Shown here: positions 1-6,227 of the stretch, piece by piece | How the letters are laid out: every line of letters starts with the position of its first letter | Numbering within the stretch: position 1 is the first letter of the stretch | Assembly (NCBI GenBank): GCA_964527795.1 | Contig: CAZGOS010000182.1 | Coordinates: forward strand, 1-6,354 | Direction: 5' to 3' | Length of the DNA stretch: 6,354 bases | Origin: SMXL01 sp964527795 | GTDB taxonomy: Bacteria; Bacteroidota; Rhodothermia; Rhodothermales; UBA10348 | Notes under the pieces: generated by a model | The model's database searches: none | What the model was told of the DNA's origin: nothing | The model's input: the letters and a program-made list of their open reading frames with translations, nothing else | Translations under genes and position numbers: made by a program

Positions 1-118
1 CGTGCATGTCGCCGACGCGGGCGGCGGGCATCCCTCCGATGAGTACCATCGGGAAACCCAGAACGATCACGCCGCCGTGGGCCGTAGGATCACCCAGTCT
101 CGCTGCCATCCCCGGCAT
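1..118 (-). CDS. PAAR-repeat spike-tip protein, 5' end only (runs off left edge)
   Basis: The first 39 codons of a PAAR protein can be read from ATG at 118 to the window edge. The protein starts MPGMAARLGDPTAHGG and continues through VLIGGMPAARVGDMH. This shows two PAAR-type motifs, MAARLGD at residues 4-10 and PAARVGD at 31-37, with the GG turn and the VLIGG strand before the second, as is typical of the family. His14 and His39 lie where PAAR proteins place zinc ligands; the remaining ligands would lie off the window. PAAR proteins form a small cone that sits on the blunt end of the VgrG trimer, sharpens the spike and often carries effector domains. The start is supported by GGAGG seven bases upstream. 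The gene follows vgrG by 18 bases, the expected partner arrangement. Whether it is a stand-alone PAAR or has a C-terminal toxin extension cannot be seen. Confidence 0.93.
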   Translation of the reverse strand, partial: MPGMAARLGDPTAHGGVIVLGFPMVLIGGMPAARVGDMH

Positions 119-136
119 GTCCTTTCCTCCGTCAGA
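119..136 (-). promoter_or_regulatory. Spacer with strong ribosome binding site for PAAR gene
   Basis: In the sense direction the spacer between the vgrG stop and the PAAR start reads TCTGACGGAGGAAAGGAC, followed by ATG. GGAGG with a seven-base gap to ATG is a near-ideal Shine-Dalgarno sequence. It fixes the PAAR start and indicates co-transcription with vgrG. There is no room for a promoter or terminator. Confidence 0.85.
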
Positions 137-2302
137 TCAGTTAATTTTTACCAGACTGCCCTGAATCGTGTTTATGGCGCTGGCCTTGACGTTGACCATG
201 GTGCCGGCAACATCGTTCTGAACGCTCCCTTCCGATTTCACGTTCAGCCCGCTGATGCCGTGGTTCATACCGGCCTCGGACTTCAGGTCCATCCCGGCCT
301 TCTGTTCGAAATTCATGGAGGCCTCCATCTTGACATTGTTGGCCTTCATTTCGTGATCCATCGTGGCCTCCGACTTGATGTTGTTGGCTTTCACGTTGGT
401 GTCTTCCGAGGTTTCGATGTTCAGCGTCTTGGCTTTGATGTCGATCGTGCCCTGCTCGGCCAACATTTCGATATCTCCCTCTTCGGTCTTGATCGTGAGC
501 TTCTTGTTGCCGATATCGATCTGGAAAATATTGTCGCCGCTTTCGTCCACGAGCGTGATGAGCTTGTCCTTGTCGTTGATCGAAATCCGGTGACCGGCCT
601 CGCTCTGCACGGTAATCTTTCCGTCCTTTTCACCTCCCCCATCCTGCATCAGTACGAAATGACCGTTGGTCGTCTTGATTTCGATGCGTTTGTTCTTGTC
701 GTCGAGCGTGATCTTGTGCTTTTTAGTCGTTTCGATCGTGATGTTGTCTTCGGAGTCGTCGAAGAGCATGCGGTTCGCATCGGGCGTATTGATCAGGATC
801 TGTGCCTTGTCGACCGTGTCGTCCATAATCAGTTGATTGCCCGATTTGGTGCGCACGACATTCTGCATCTTGTTCGCCGCGACGCTGGGCGATTTCTGCG
901 CGGGATTCGGAACCGCTCCGATGATGATGGGTCGGTCTATGTCTCCGTTCACGCACGCCCACACGACTTCAGCATCCGCATGGTTCGGGAAATGTAACCC
1001 GTAATCCGGTCCGGCATGGGGTTGTGACATGCGAATCGGTCGAGTTGCTTTGGCGGTGCCGGGGTCTTCGATATCGAAGTGCATCTTGGCCCGATAACGC
1101 CCTTCGTCGTCGACATACGCATAGTCTCCTCCGGCACTTTCCACTTTTCCGGTCATTATGCCGGATACCTTCGGCTTTGGAGTAATGCGCGACGGCCTGA
1201 ACTGCACACTTGCCGGAATGCAGTGGAACGTATTTCCGTAGAGGATATCCTCGTCGGCGGTCTCTTCTTCCGAAAGACGGAAACCGAGCTCCATCGCAAG
1301 CGCACGCTTCTGCGAACCGTGATGCTCCAATTCGACAAGCAGATATTCCTCGTCATTCAAGTCGTCTCGAAAATGATCATCCAGCGTGAATAGAAATCCC
1401 GAACGAAATCCCATGCACACACTTTCACCGGAGATAACGATTCGATGGCATTCGATTTCTTCGTTGCGAATCTTTGCAAGCAGCTTACCGTCCGTCGAAT
1501 CTTCGAAGTGATTGCCGTATTCATAATGTTCGCCGGGCATGTCGCTGTTGATCCGGGACTCCACTTTAAGCGACGTTTGCGGCGTACGGTAATTGTAGTC
1601 ATTGAGCACCACCGTGCCGGTCACGATCTGGTGGCACGGTGCAAAAGAGAAGACAGCATCAACGTCACTCGGCCTCAATCCGGCGCCCTCATGAAAGATG
1701 ATAACGTCTTCTCCGTCGATCTCCGTATGCTTTTGCCGGTCATCCACGATGACCAGGCGATCCCGGTCCTCATCAAATTCGAAGAAGAAGCATATTCCTT
1801 CGTGTTCCAGGAGTCGACAGATGAAATTGAAATCACTTTCCTGGTGCTGAACGCAGTATTCTCGCGCCTTTAGTGATCGCTTGAGGTCAAATCGAAAGTC
1901 GTTCGGCGCAAAACCACTGTCGTCGAGAATCTGCTTTACGATCTCGTCAACTTTCTTCTTCTGAAATATCCGACTCCGGTAATTGAGGGTAAGGCGCCAC
2001 AGGCTGGGCACGAGAACAACTGTGTAGTGATAATACTTCTTGATCCGGGGACCCTGCTTCAGTTCGGAGACGATACCCGAAATCGGCACTTTATCCCCCT
2101 CCCTTATCATGGTGAATTTGGCCCGCTTGTTTACGACGTCGTCATAGGAGATTTGCGGGTCGTCCGAAACGAGCTGGATTTCGAAATGGAAGAGACCGGA
2201 AATCCTCTCCCGGCCGGAAAAGGAGACGACGGAAAAGGTGTCTTCAGGAAGCTCGGAAGCCACGAAGTGGTATCGGGCAACGTTTGCGTCTAACTTCGCC
2301 AT
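137..2302 (-). CDS. vgrG: Type VI secretion spike protein VgrG (TssI), 721 residues
   Basis: VgrG forms the trimeric spike carried on the Hcp tube and delivered into target cells. Residues about 10-365 are the gp27-like hub (Rhs/Vgr family). Visible landmarks are the entry strand DTFSVVSFSGRERISGLFHF and the signature REYCVQHQESDFNFICRLLE near 147-166, followed by HEGICFFFE. Residues about 375-470 form the gp5-like OB fold, including MHFDIEDPGTAKATRPIRMS, a GLHFP motif at 435-439 and GDIDRPIIIGAVPNP at 453-467. From about 480 to the end the protein is beta-strand-rich needle sequence, finishing in a ladder of 15-residue repeats. The length fits an ordinary, non-evolved VgrG; there is no recognisable C-terminal toxin domain. 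The start is set by CTGGAGG seven bases before ATG. It lies 60 bases after clpV and is followed by a PAAR gene, which supports its assignment as the structural spike of this cluster. The family call is certain; cargo is unknown. Confidence 0.97.
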   Translation of the reverse strand: MAKLDANVARYHFVASELPEDTFSVVSFSGRERISGLFHFEIQLVSDDPQISYDDVVNKRAKFTMIREGDKVPISGIVSELKQGPRIKKYYHYTVVLVPSLWRLTLNYRSRIFQKKKVDEIVKQILDDSGFAPNDFRFDLKRSLKAREYCVQHQESDFNFICRLLEHEGICFFFEFDEDRDRLVIVDDRQKHTEIDGEDVIIFHEGAGLRPSDVDAVFSFAPCHQIVTGTVVLNDYNYRTPQTSLKVESRINSDMPGEHYEYGNHFEDSTDGKLLAKIRNEEIECHRIVISGESVCMGFRSGFLFTLDDHFRDDLNDEEYLLVELEHHGSQKRALAMELGFRLSEEETADEDILYGNTFHCIPASVQFRPSRITPKPKVSGIMTGKVESAGGDYAYVDDEGRYRAKMHFDIEDPGTAKATRPIRMSQPHAGPDYGLHFPNHADAEVVWACVNGDIDRPIIIGAVPNPAQKSPSVAANKMQNVVRTKSGNQLIMDDTVDKAQILINTPDANRMLFDDSEDNITIETTKKHKITLDDKNKRIEIKTTNGHFVLMQDGGGEKDGKITVQSEAGHRISINDKDKLITLVDESGDNIFQIDIGNKKLTIKTEEGDIEMLAEQGTIDIKAKTLNIETSEDTNVKANNIKSEATMDHEMKANNVKMEASMNFEQKAGMDLKSEAGMNHGISGLNVKSEGSVQNDVAGTMVNVKASAINTIQGSLVKIN
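158..430 (-). repeat. Six degenerate 15-residue repeats at the VgrG C-terminus
   Basis: VgrG residues 625-715 align by eye as six units of 15 or 16 residues: KTLNIETSEDTNVKA, NNIKSEATMDHEMKA, NNVKMEASMNFEQKA, GMDLKSEAGMNHGISG, LNVKSEGSVQNDVAG and TMVNVKASAINTIQG. The last is followed by SLVKIN and the stop. The common core is (N/L)-(V/I)-K-x-E-(A/G)-x-(M/V), with alternating hydrophobic and polar residues. This pattern fits successive strands or rungs of the trimeric beta-structure at the needle end. The assignment to a needle is an inference from family architecture; the repeat itself is seen directly. Confidence 0.8.
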
Positions 2303-2309
2303 AGGAACA

Positions 2310-2314
2310 CCTCC
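2310..2314 (-). promoter_or_regulatory. Strong ribosome binding site of vgrG
   Basis: The sense sequence before the vgrG ATG is CCTGGAGGTGTTCCT. GGAGG lies seven bases from the start codon, which decides this start. It is much stronger than the sites before tssG and clpV. Confidence 0.85.
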
Positions 2315-2322
2315 AGGAAACC

Positions 2323-2350
2323 ATACCTGCGGGTCGCTGCCCGCCGGTAT
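2323..2350 (-). other. Stem-loop in the clpV-vgrG spacer
   Basis: An inverted repeat occupies about half of the 60-base spacer. On the sense strand ATACC-G-GCGGG pairs with CCCGC-A-GGTAT around a six-base loop, CAGCGA. This gives ten base pairs with one internal mismatch. It lies just after the clpV stop and ends eight bases before the vgrG Shine-Dalgarno sequence. No T-run follows, so it is not a standard intrinsic terminator. It could act as an mRNA processing or stability element, or tune vgrG translation. Function is inferred; the pairing is visible. Confidence 0.6.
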
Positions 2351-2362
2351 TGCACTCCTTGA

Positions 2363-5062
2363 TTATGAGAATTTGTAAGTGAAATCTCCTTTCTTATTGA
2401 GGCCCAGCACAAGCTTGTTGGTCTCTTTGTCTTCAGCCATGCGACTGATGAGCGCTTTCGAGGCCTGCGGCATAACCGTGCGGTCGATGATAAAGTCTAT
2501 GTTTCGAGCCCCGGTATCGGCCTGCGTGCAGCGCTCCGCGATGCGTTCAACCACCTTCGCCGCGTACTGAAATTCCATTTTGTGCGCTTCGTGAAGCCGC
2601 TTGCCGATACGATTCAGTTTCAGCTTGACGATGCCCTTCATGGGCTCCTTGCGAAGTGGATAAAACGGTACCACTTTCATCCGTCCAAGAAGCGCCGGCT
2701 GGAAATGCTCCGCCAGCGTGGGGTGAACCGCCTCCCGGATTTGATCCGGAGTCGGCCTCTCATCCTCCGTACAGACAAAGGAGATAACGTCCGTCGCGAG
2801 GTTTGAGGTCATGATGATGATCGTATTCTTGAAATCGATTTCTCGACCCTCACCGTCGCGCATGAATCCCTTGTCGAAGACCTGATAGAACAGATTCATG
2901 ACGTCGAGATGCGCTTTCTCCACTTCGTCCAACAGAATCACCGAATACGGCTGCCGCCGGACTGCTTCGGTCAGAATTCCGCCTTCGCCATATCCGACGT
3001 ATCCGGGCGGCGAACCTTTCAGCTGAGAAACCGTGTGTTTTTCCTGGTATTCGGACATGTTGATCGTCGTGAGAAAACGCTCACCTCCGTAGACAATATC
3101 CGCGATACGAAGCCCCAACTCGGTTTTGCCGACACCGCTTGGCCCCACGAAGAGAAACACCGCGTGTGGGGCTTTGGGGTCGCGCATTCCGGATTTGGAT
3201 GTACGAATCGAGTCCGCCACTTCACTGATGACCTCATCCTGGCCAAGAATGCCCGCCCGGAGTCGGTCATCCAGTTCGAGCAGCATCGCCGCTTCGTCTT
3301 TCTCCATGGCGCCGGCAGGGATGCCGGTCCAGTCCGAAATGACCTGGGCTGCTATGCCGGCATTCACTTCGGCATGAACGAGCGGCTCCTCTCCCTGAAC
3401 GGCGGTGAGTTTTTTCTGTATGGCGGAAATTTTCGCACGGATGTCCTTTTCCTTTTTCGACATTTTCTCCGTTTTCGACGTTTTCTCCGTTTTCGACGTT
3501 TTCGACATTTTCGATTCGTCGCCGTCGCTTGCCTCGGACGACGCCGTCGTCAGCTTGCGCAGGCTAGCGCGCGCCTTATCAAGCTGTCGGACCAGATCGA
3601 GCTCTTTTTTCCAACGCGCGTTGAGAGCATCCAGTGCTTCCGCCACCTCCACTCGCTCTTCCAATACTTCGTCGAGCGCCTTCTGGTCCTGTTGCACTCC
3701 CGAGGCAAGATCCTGTTTGATGGCAGAGATTTTCAGATCCAGGTAGTGCAGACTGCGTTCGGCGTCGTCCACTGCGGGCGGCTTGGCCGTTTGCGCCATT
3801 TTGACCCGTGCCGCGGCCGTATCGAGCAAGTCGACGGCCTTGTCGGGAAGCTGGCGTCCCCCGACAAATCGAGCGGAAAGCTGCGAGGCCGCCTGGACGG
3901 CTTCGTCGGAAATAGGAACGTGGTGATGATCCTCGTACTTGGCTTTGATGCCACGCAGCATCACGATCGCATTCTCGACCGTTGGCTCATCGATCTTGAC
4001 GAGCTGGAAGCGGCGCTCGAGTGCCGGGTCTTTCTCAATATACTTCTTGTACTCCGACCAGGTAGTGGCGGCTATCGTTCGAAATTCTCCGCGAGCAAGG
4101 GCCGGCTTGATCAGGTTGGCGGCGTCGCTGGTACCGGCAGCCCCACCGGCCCCGATGAGTGTGTGAGCCTCGTCGATAAACATGATCGTCGGCTTCGGCG
4201 CTTCCCGTACGGCCTCTATTACCGACTTCAATCGCTGTTCAAACTCCCCCTTGACGCCCGCGCCTGCCTGTAGCAACCCGAGATCAAGACCCCGAATTTC
4301 AGTTTCCTTGAGACTGTCCGGCACATCTCCGGCCGCCAGCCTCAGCGCCAGGCCTTCAACGACAGCGGTTTTCCCGACACCCGCTTCCCCGACGAGAATC
4401 GGATTGTTCTTCCGGCGGCGACTCAGTATGTCAATGATCTGGCGGATTTCCTGGTCCCGTCCGTTCACGGGATCGATTTCTCCATTGCCGGCGGCTCCGG
4501 TTACGTCCGTCGTATACATATCCAGCGCCGTCTCGCCCTCCCGAGGCGCACCGTCCACGCTCGGCTTCATTCGACGTGCAAGGGGTGTATTCTCGCTCGA
4601 GTTGCCAACGATGTCGACAAAATCCCGGCGGAGTTCGTCCCGGTTGATGGGCGTAAAAAATTCGAAATACGGCGCGGCCTGCAGAGACTCACTCTCGACG
4701 AGCGCCTCAAGAAGCGCACCCGAGCGAATCTCGGAATATCCGTGGTGTACCGAGGCTGTAATCCAGGCCGATTCGACGAGCTGCAACAGGATTGGTGAAA
4801 AAGACGGTCTGCCTGTGTTTCCTTCCTTGAACTCGTCCAATTGTTTCAACAGGGCCTCCCACAACTTGCCCGTTTTGACGTCGAAACGACTGAATATCTG
4901 GGGAATATCCCCGGAGCCGTCCTCCATCAGTTTGGCCAGCAGATGTTCAATCCCTACCTCATAATGGGTTCGGGAAATACTGAATCCTGCGGCTGTTTCA
5001 AGTGCTCTTGTCGTATGCTCGTTCAGTTTTTCGAGCAGCTTTTTTACATCTTTCGTGATCAT
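2363..5062 (-). CDS. clpV: T6SS AAA+ ATPase ClpV (TssH), 899 residues
   Basis: ClpV is a cytosolic hexameric unfoldase that pulls on the TssC N-terminus of contracted sheaths and recycles TssB/TssC. Domains in order: N domain (about 1-160) with the ClpV-type extra first helix and the LETAA and YEVGIEHLL segments; D1 ATPase with Walker A GEAGVGKT (225-232), Walker B MFIDEAH (294-300) and arginine fingers ERRF (349-352); middle coiled-coil region (about 430-560); D2 ATPase with Walker A GPSGVGKT (640-647), pore loop GSPPGYVGYGEGG (683-695), Walker B VILLDE (708-713), sensor TSN (752-754) and GARNID (851-856). The first pore loop reads AGAGVKGEFEQRLK, with Val-Lys where ClpB has Lys-Tyr, which together with the neighbours separates it from ClpB. 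All catalytic residues are intact. A lysine-rich tripeptide repeat lies in the middle region. The ribosome binding site is weak. The gene sits 49 bases after tssG and 60 before vgrG. Confidence 0.97.
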   Translation of the reverse strand: MITKDVKKLLEKLNEHTTRALETAAGFSISRTHYEVGIEHLLAKLMEDGSGDIPQIFSRFDVKTGKLWEALLKQLDEFKEGNTGRPSFSPILLQLVESAWITASVHHGYSEIRSGALLEALVESESLQAAPYFEFFTPINRDELRRDFVDIVGNSSENTPLARRMKPSVDGAPREGETALDMYTTDVTGAAGNGEIDPVNGRDQEIRQIIDILSRRRKNNPILVGEAGVGKTAVVEGLALRLAAGDVPDSLKETEIRGLDLGLLQAGAGVKGEFEQRLKSVIEAVREAPKPTIMFIDEAHTLIGAGGAAGTSDAANLIKPALARGEFRTIAATTWSEYKKYIEKDPALERRFQLVKIDEPTVENAIVMLRGIKAKYEDHHHVPISDEAVQAASQLSARFVGGRQLPDKAVDLLDTAAARVKMAQTAKPPAVDDAERSLHYLDLKISAIKQDLASGVQQDQKALDEVLEERVEVAEALDALNARWKKELDLVRQLDKARASLRKLTTASSEASDGDESKMSKTSKTEKTSKTEKMSKKEKDIRAKISAIQKKLTAVQGEEPLVHAEVNAGIAAQVISDWTGIPAGAMEKDEAAMLLELDDRLRAGILGQDEVISEVADSIRTSKSGMRDPKAPHAVFLFVGPSGVGKTELGLRIADIVYGGERFLTTINMSEYQEKHTVSQLKGSPPGYVGYGEGGILTEAVRRQPYSVILLDEVEKAHLDVMNLFYQVFDKGFMRDGEGREIDFKNTIIIMTSNLATDVISFVCTEDERPTPDQIREAVHPTLAEHFQPALLGRMKVVPFYPLRKEPMKGIVKLKLNRIGKRLHEAHKMEFQYAAKVVERIAERCTQADTGARNIDFIIDRTVMPQASKALISRMAEDKETNKLVLGLNKKGDFTYKFS
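3443..3514 (-). repeat. In-frame 9/18-base repeat coding (S/E)-K-(T/M) tripeptides in clpV
   Basis: ClpV residues 517-540 read SKM SKT SKT EKT SKT EKM SKK EKD, eight tripeptides with nine lysines. At DNA level three near-identical 18-base units are visible at 3453-3470, 3471-3488 and 3489-3506, with neighbouring copies differing at two positions each. Each unit is two 9-base subunits. The tract follows an acidic, serine-rich stretch (residues 505-516) and sits inside the coiled-coil middle region, before the conserved GEEPLVHAEV segment at 557-566. Being in frame in multiples of three codons, expansion or contraction would keep the reading frame. Confidence 0.9.
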
Positions 5063-5111
5063 GTCCGTACGCTCGTTTTCAGGCTCATGGTCATTCCAGA
5101 GCCTATTTCAA
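5063..5111 (-). other. tssG-clpV spacer with a stem-loop
   Basis: This is the 49-base gap between the tssG stop and the clpV start. On the sense strand GGCTC-TGG pairs with CCA-T-GAGCC around an AATGA loop (5082-5103), an eight-pair stem with one bulged base. No T-run follows, so it is unlikely to be an intrinsic terminator. The bases before the clpV ATG, GAGCGTACGGAC, hold no convincing Shine-Dalgarno sequence; GAG or GGA could serve weakly. No promoter was recognised. Confidence 0.55.
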
Positions 5112-6227
5112 TCAGGCGGTCGCTTGATGGCGACTATAGGCCACCACCCGCGACGTATACTCGATCCTCGGTTGTCTGAGCCACGTGTTCAGTCCGAGTT
5201 TACGCTTCGCATCACCCAGGACCATGGCCGGCACTTCCCGGGAAATCAAACGCAGTTTTACATCATAGTCGAGAAAATCCGTGAGAAAGTGATCGACTAC
5301 GGATTGGATCCGAACGGATCGTTCCCCACCGGGAAGGCAGGATTCAAATTGATTCAAATCGAGAGGACCCAGAACGATTCGAAATTTACCCGACAGGTCC
5401 CGAATTTTTTCGCCGATGGTAGCTGATTCACCAAGCACGGCGCCTGTATCCGGAGCCGTTTTGCCCAGGCGTCTGCGCTCGGAAAGCCAGACCCAGCGAG
5501 GAATATTCTCTTCTATTTGAACCTGCATACCGGGAAAGACTCCCCTCAAGAGATTTCGCAATCCATCTGCGCTCCGAACCACACATCCCAGTTGACCGGC
5601 GAACGCCGCCAGACGCAGGGCTTCTCCGGGAGAACCCGGAGAACCCGGAGAACCGGGAGAACCGGATGCTCGTGTATTCGTGGCCAGACCCGCAAGAGAA
5701 AGAAAACGCCGGGTTGATTCGTCGGATCCGTCATCGCGGATCATGCGGGCGGGGCGGTATTTCTCCCACGATCGGTAGTAGAACCAGTACAGTCGATGAT
5801 TAAAAATATCCAGGAACGATTTGAGAGGATTCGTCGCTTTCGGGTGCAGGACAATATCGCGAGACAGATTCGCCGGAAGCGGTGAATCAAATCCATATAA
5901 TCCCAAAAAGGAGGCGACGATCGTAATCGGATCCGCATCCTTTCCGCTCCACTCGACTCTCTTTACGTCGGTCGCCGGAAATACAACGCTGCTGGACGGT
6001 CTGAATCGAATCACTTCATGTTCCGGGTGCATACCGGATGCCCCCGGACGAGCTTTGCCGATGCGACTCAGAAGATGCACCAACTGAAAAAAGTTGTACT
6101 GATGTGCGTTAGCGACGATCTCGTTGACCATCCGGCGACGGGATGCAGCCCCATCATCGACCGGATCTTTCGACGGGTTCGTATCAGGCTCTACAATCCC
6201 GTTCTCTTTCCTCGACTCGGCTTCCAT
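5112..6227 (-). CDS. tssG: T6SS baseplate protein TssG, 371 residues
   Basis: TssG pairs with TssF and TssK in the cytoplasmic baseplate wedge that starts sheath and tube assembly. Family landmarks in order: NFFQLVHLLSRIGKARPG (45-62); the VIRFRPSSSVVFP segment (72-84); ASFLGLYGFDSPLP (105-118); the NHRLYWFYYRSWEKYRP region (143-159); RSADGLRNLLRGVFPGMQVQIEE (218-240) with RWVWLSERRRLG (244-255); the IRDLSGKFRIVLGPLDLNQF motif (285-294 centre); LPGGE (298-302); and a C-terminal LGLNTWL (344-350). The length is close to the usual family size. The first 38 residues are hydrophilic and not conserved. A (GSP)4 tract interrupts the middle. The start at 6227 overlaps tssF by 37 bases and lacks a clear ribosome binding site. 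Met33 at 6131 is an alternative start that would leave the conserved core whole. Confidence 0.95.
   Translation of the reverse strand: MEAESRKENGIVEPDTNPSKDPVDDGAASRRRMVNEIVANAHQYNFFQLVHLLSRIGKARPGASGMHPEHEVIRFRPSSSVVFPATDVKRVEWSGKDADPITIVASFLGLYGFDSPLPANLSRDIVLHPKATNPLKSFLDIFNHRLYWFYYRSWEKYRPARMIRDDGSDESTRRFLSLAGLATNTRASGSPGSPGSPGSPGEALRLAAFAGQLGCVVRSADGLRNLLRGVFPGMQVQIEENIPRWVWLSERRRLGKTAPDTGAVLGESATIGEKIRDLSGKFRIVLGPLDLNQFESCLPGGERSVRIQSVVDHFLTDFLDYDVKLRLISREVPAMVLGDAKRKLGLNTWLRQPRIEYTSRVVAYSRHQATA
5625..5663 (-). repeat. Four 9-base repeats coding Gly-Ser-Pro in tssG
   Basis: TssG residues 189-201 read GSP four times and then G. On the sense strand the 9-base unit is GGTTCTCCC or GGTTCTCCG; the four copies differ only at the third base of the Pro codon, and a GGA codon closes the tract. 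It lies between the FLSLAGLATNTRAS segment and EALRLAAFAGQLG, a position where TssG proteins have a loop between helices. It is probably a flexible, extended linker. The near-identical codons suggest recent expansion by slippage rather than old protein-level constraint. Confidence 0.92.

Noticed and set aside
137..430. Evolved VgrG with a C-terminal effector domain
   Set aside because: The C-terminus is short-period repeat sequence ending in SLVKIN, with no extra globular domain and a length typical of plain VgrG.
2..997. Long plus-strand open frame (331 codons) opposite the vgrG 3' end and PAAR gene
   Set aside because: It is antisense to two well-supported genes, and its repetitive Gly/His/Leu/Asp text is simply the complement of the VgrG repeats. 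It has no recognisable domain.
2323..2350. Intrinsic terminator after clpV
   Set aside because: The stem is good but has an internal mismatch, and no T-run follows on the sense strand. vgrG begins only 60 bases downstream in the same direction.
3443..3514. CRISPR-like or regulatory tandem repeat
   Set aside because: The 9/18-base units are directly adjacent without spacers and stay in frame within an intact coding sequence.
2909..4273. Plus-strand open frame of 454 codons opposite clpV
   Set aside because: It lies fully antisense to intact, motif-rich ClpV sequence. Its composition, rich in Arg, Phe and His, matches a codon-bias shadow, and it shows no family motif.
4182..4964. Plus-strand open frame of 260 codons opposite the clpV 5' half
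   Set aside because: It is rich in Ser, Arg and Pro, typical of a reverse-complement shadow, and overlaps the conserved ClpV N domain and D1 Walker A.
2363..5062. General disaggregase ClpB instead of ClpV
   Set aside because: The ClpV-type N-terminal helix, the VKGEFE pore loop in place of the ClpB Lys-Tyr form, and the position between tssG and vgrG all favour ClpV.
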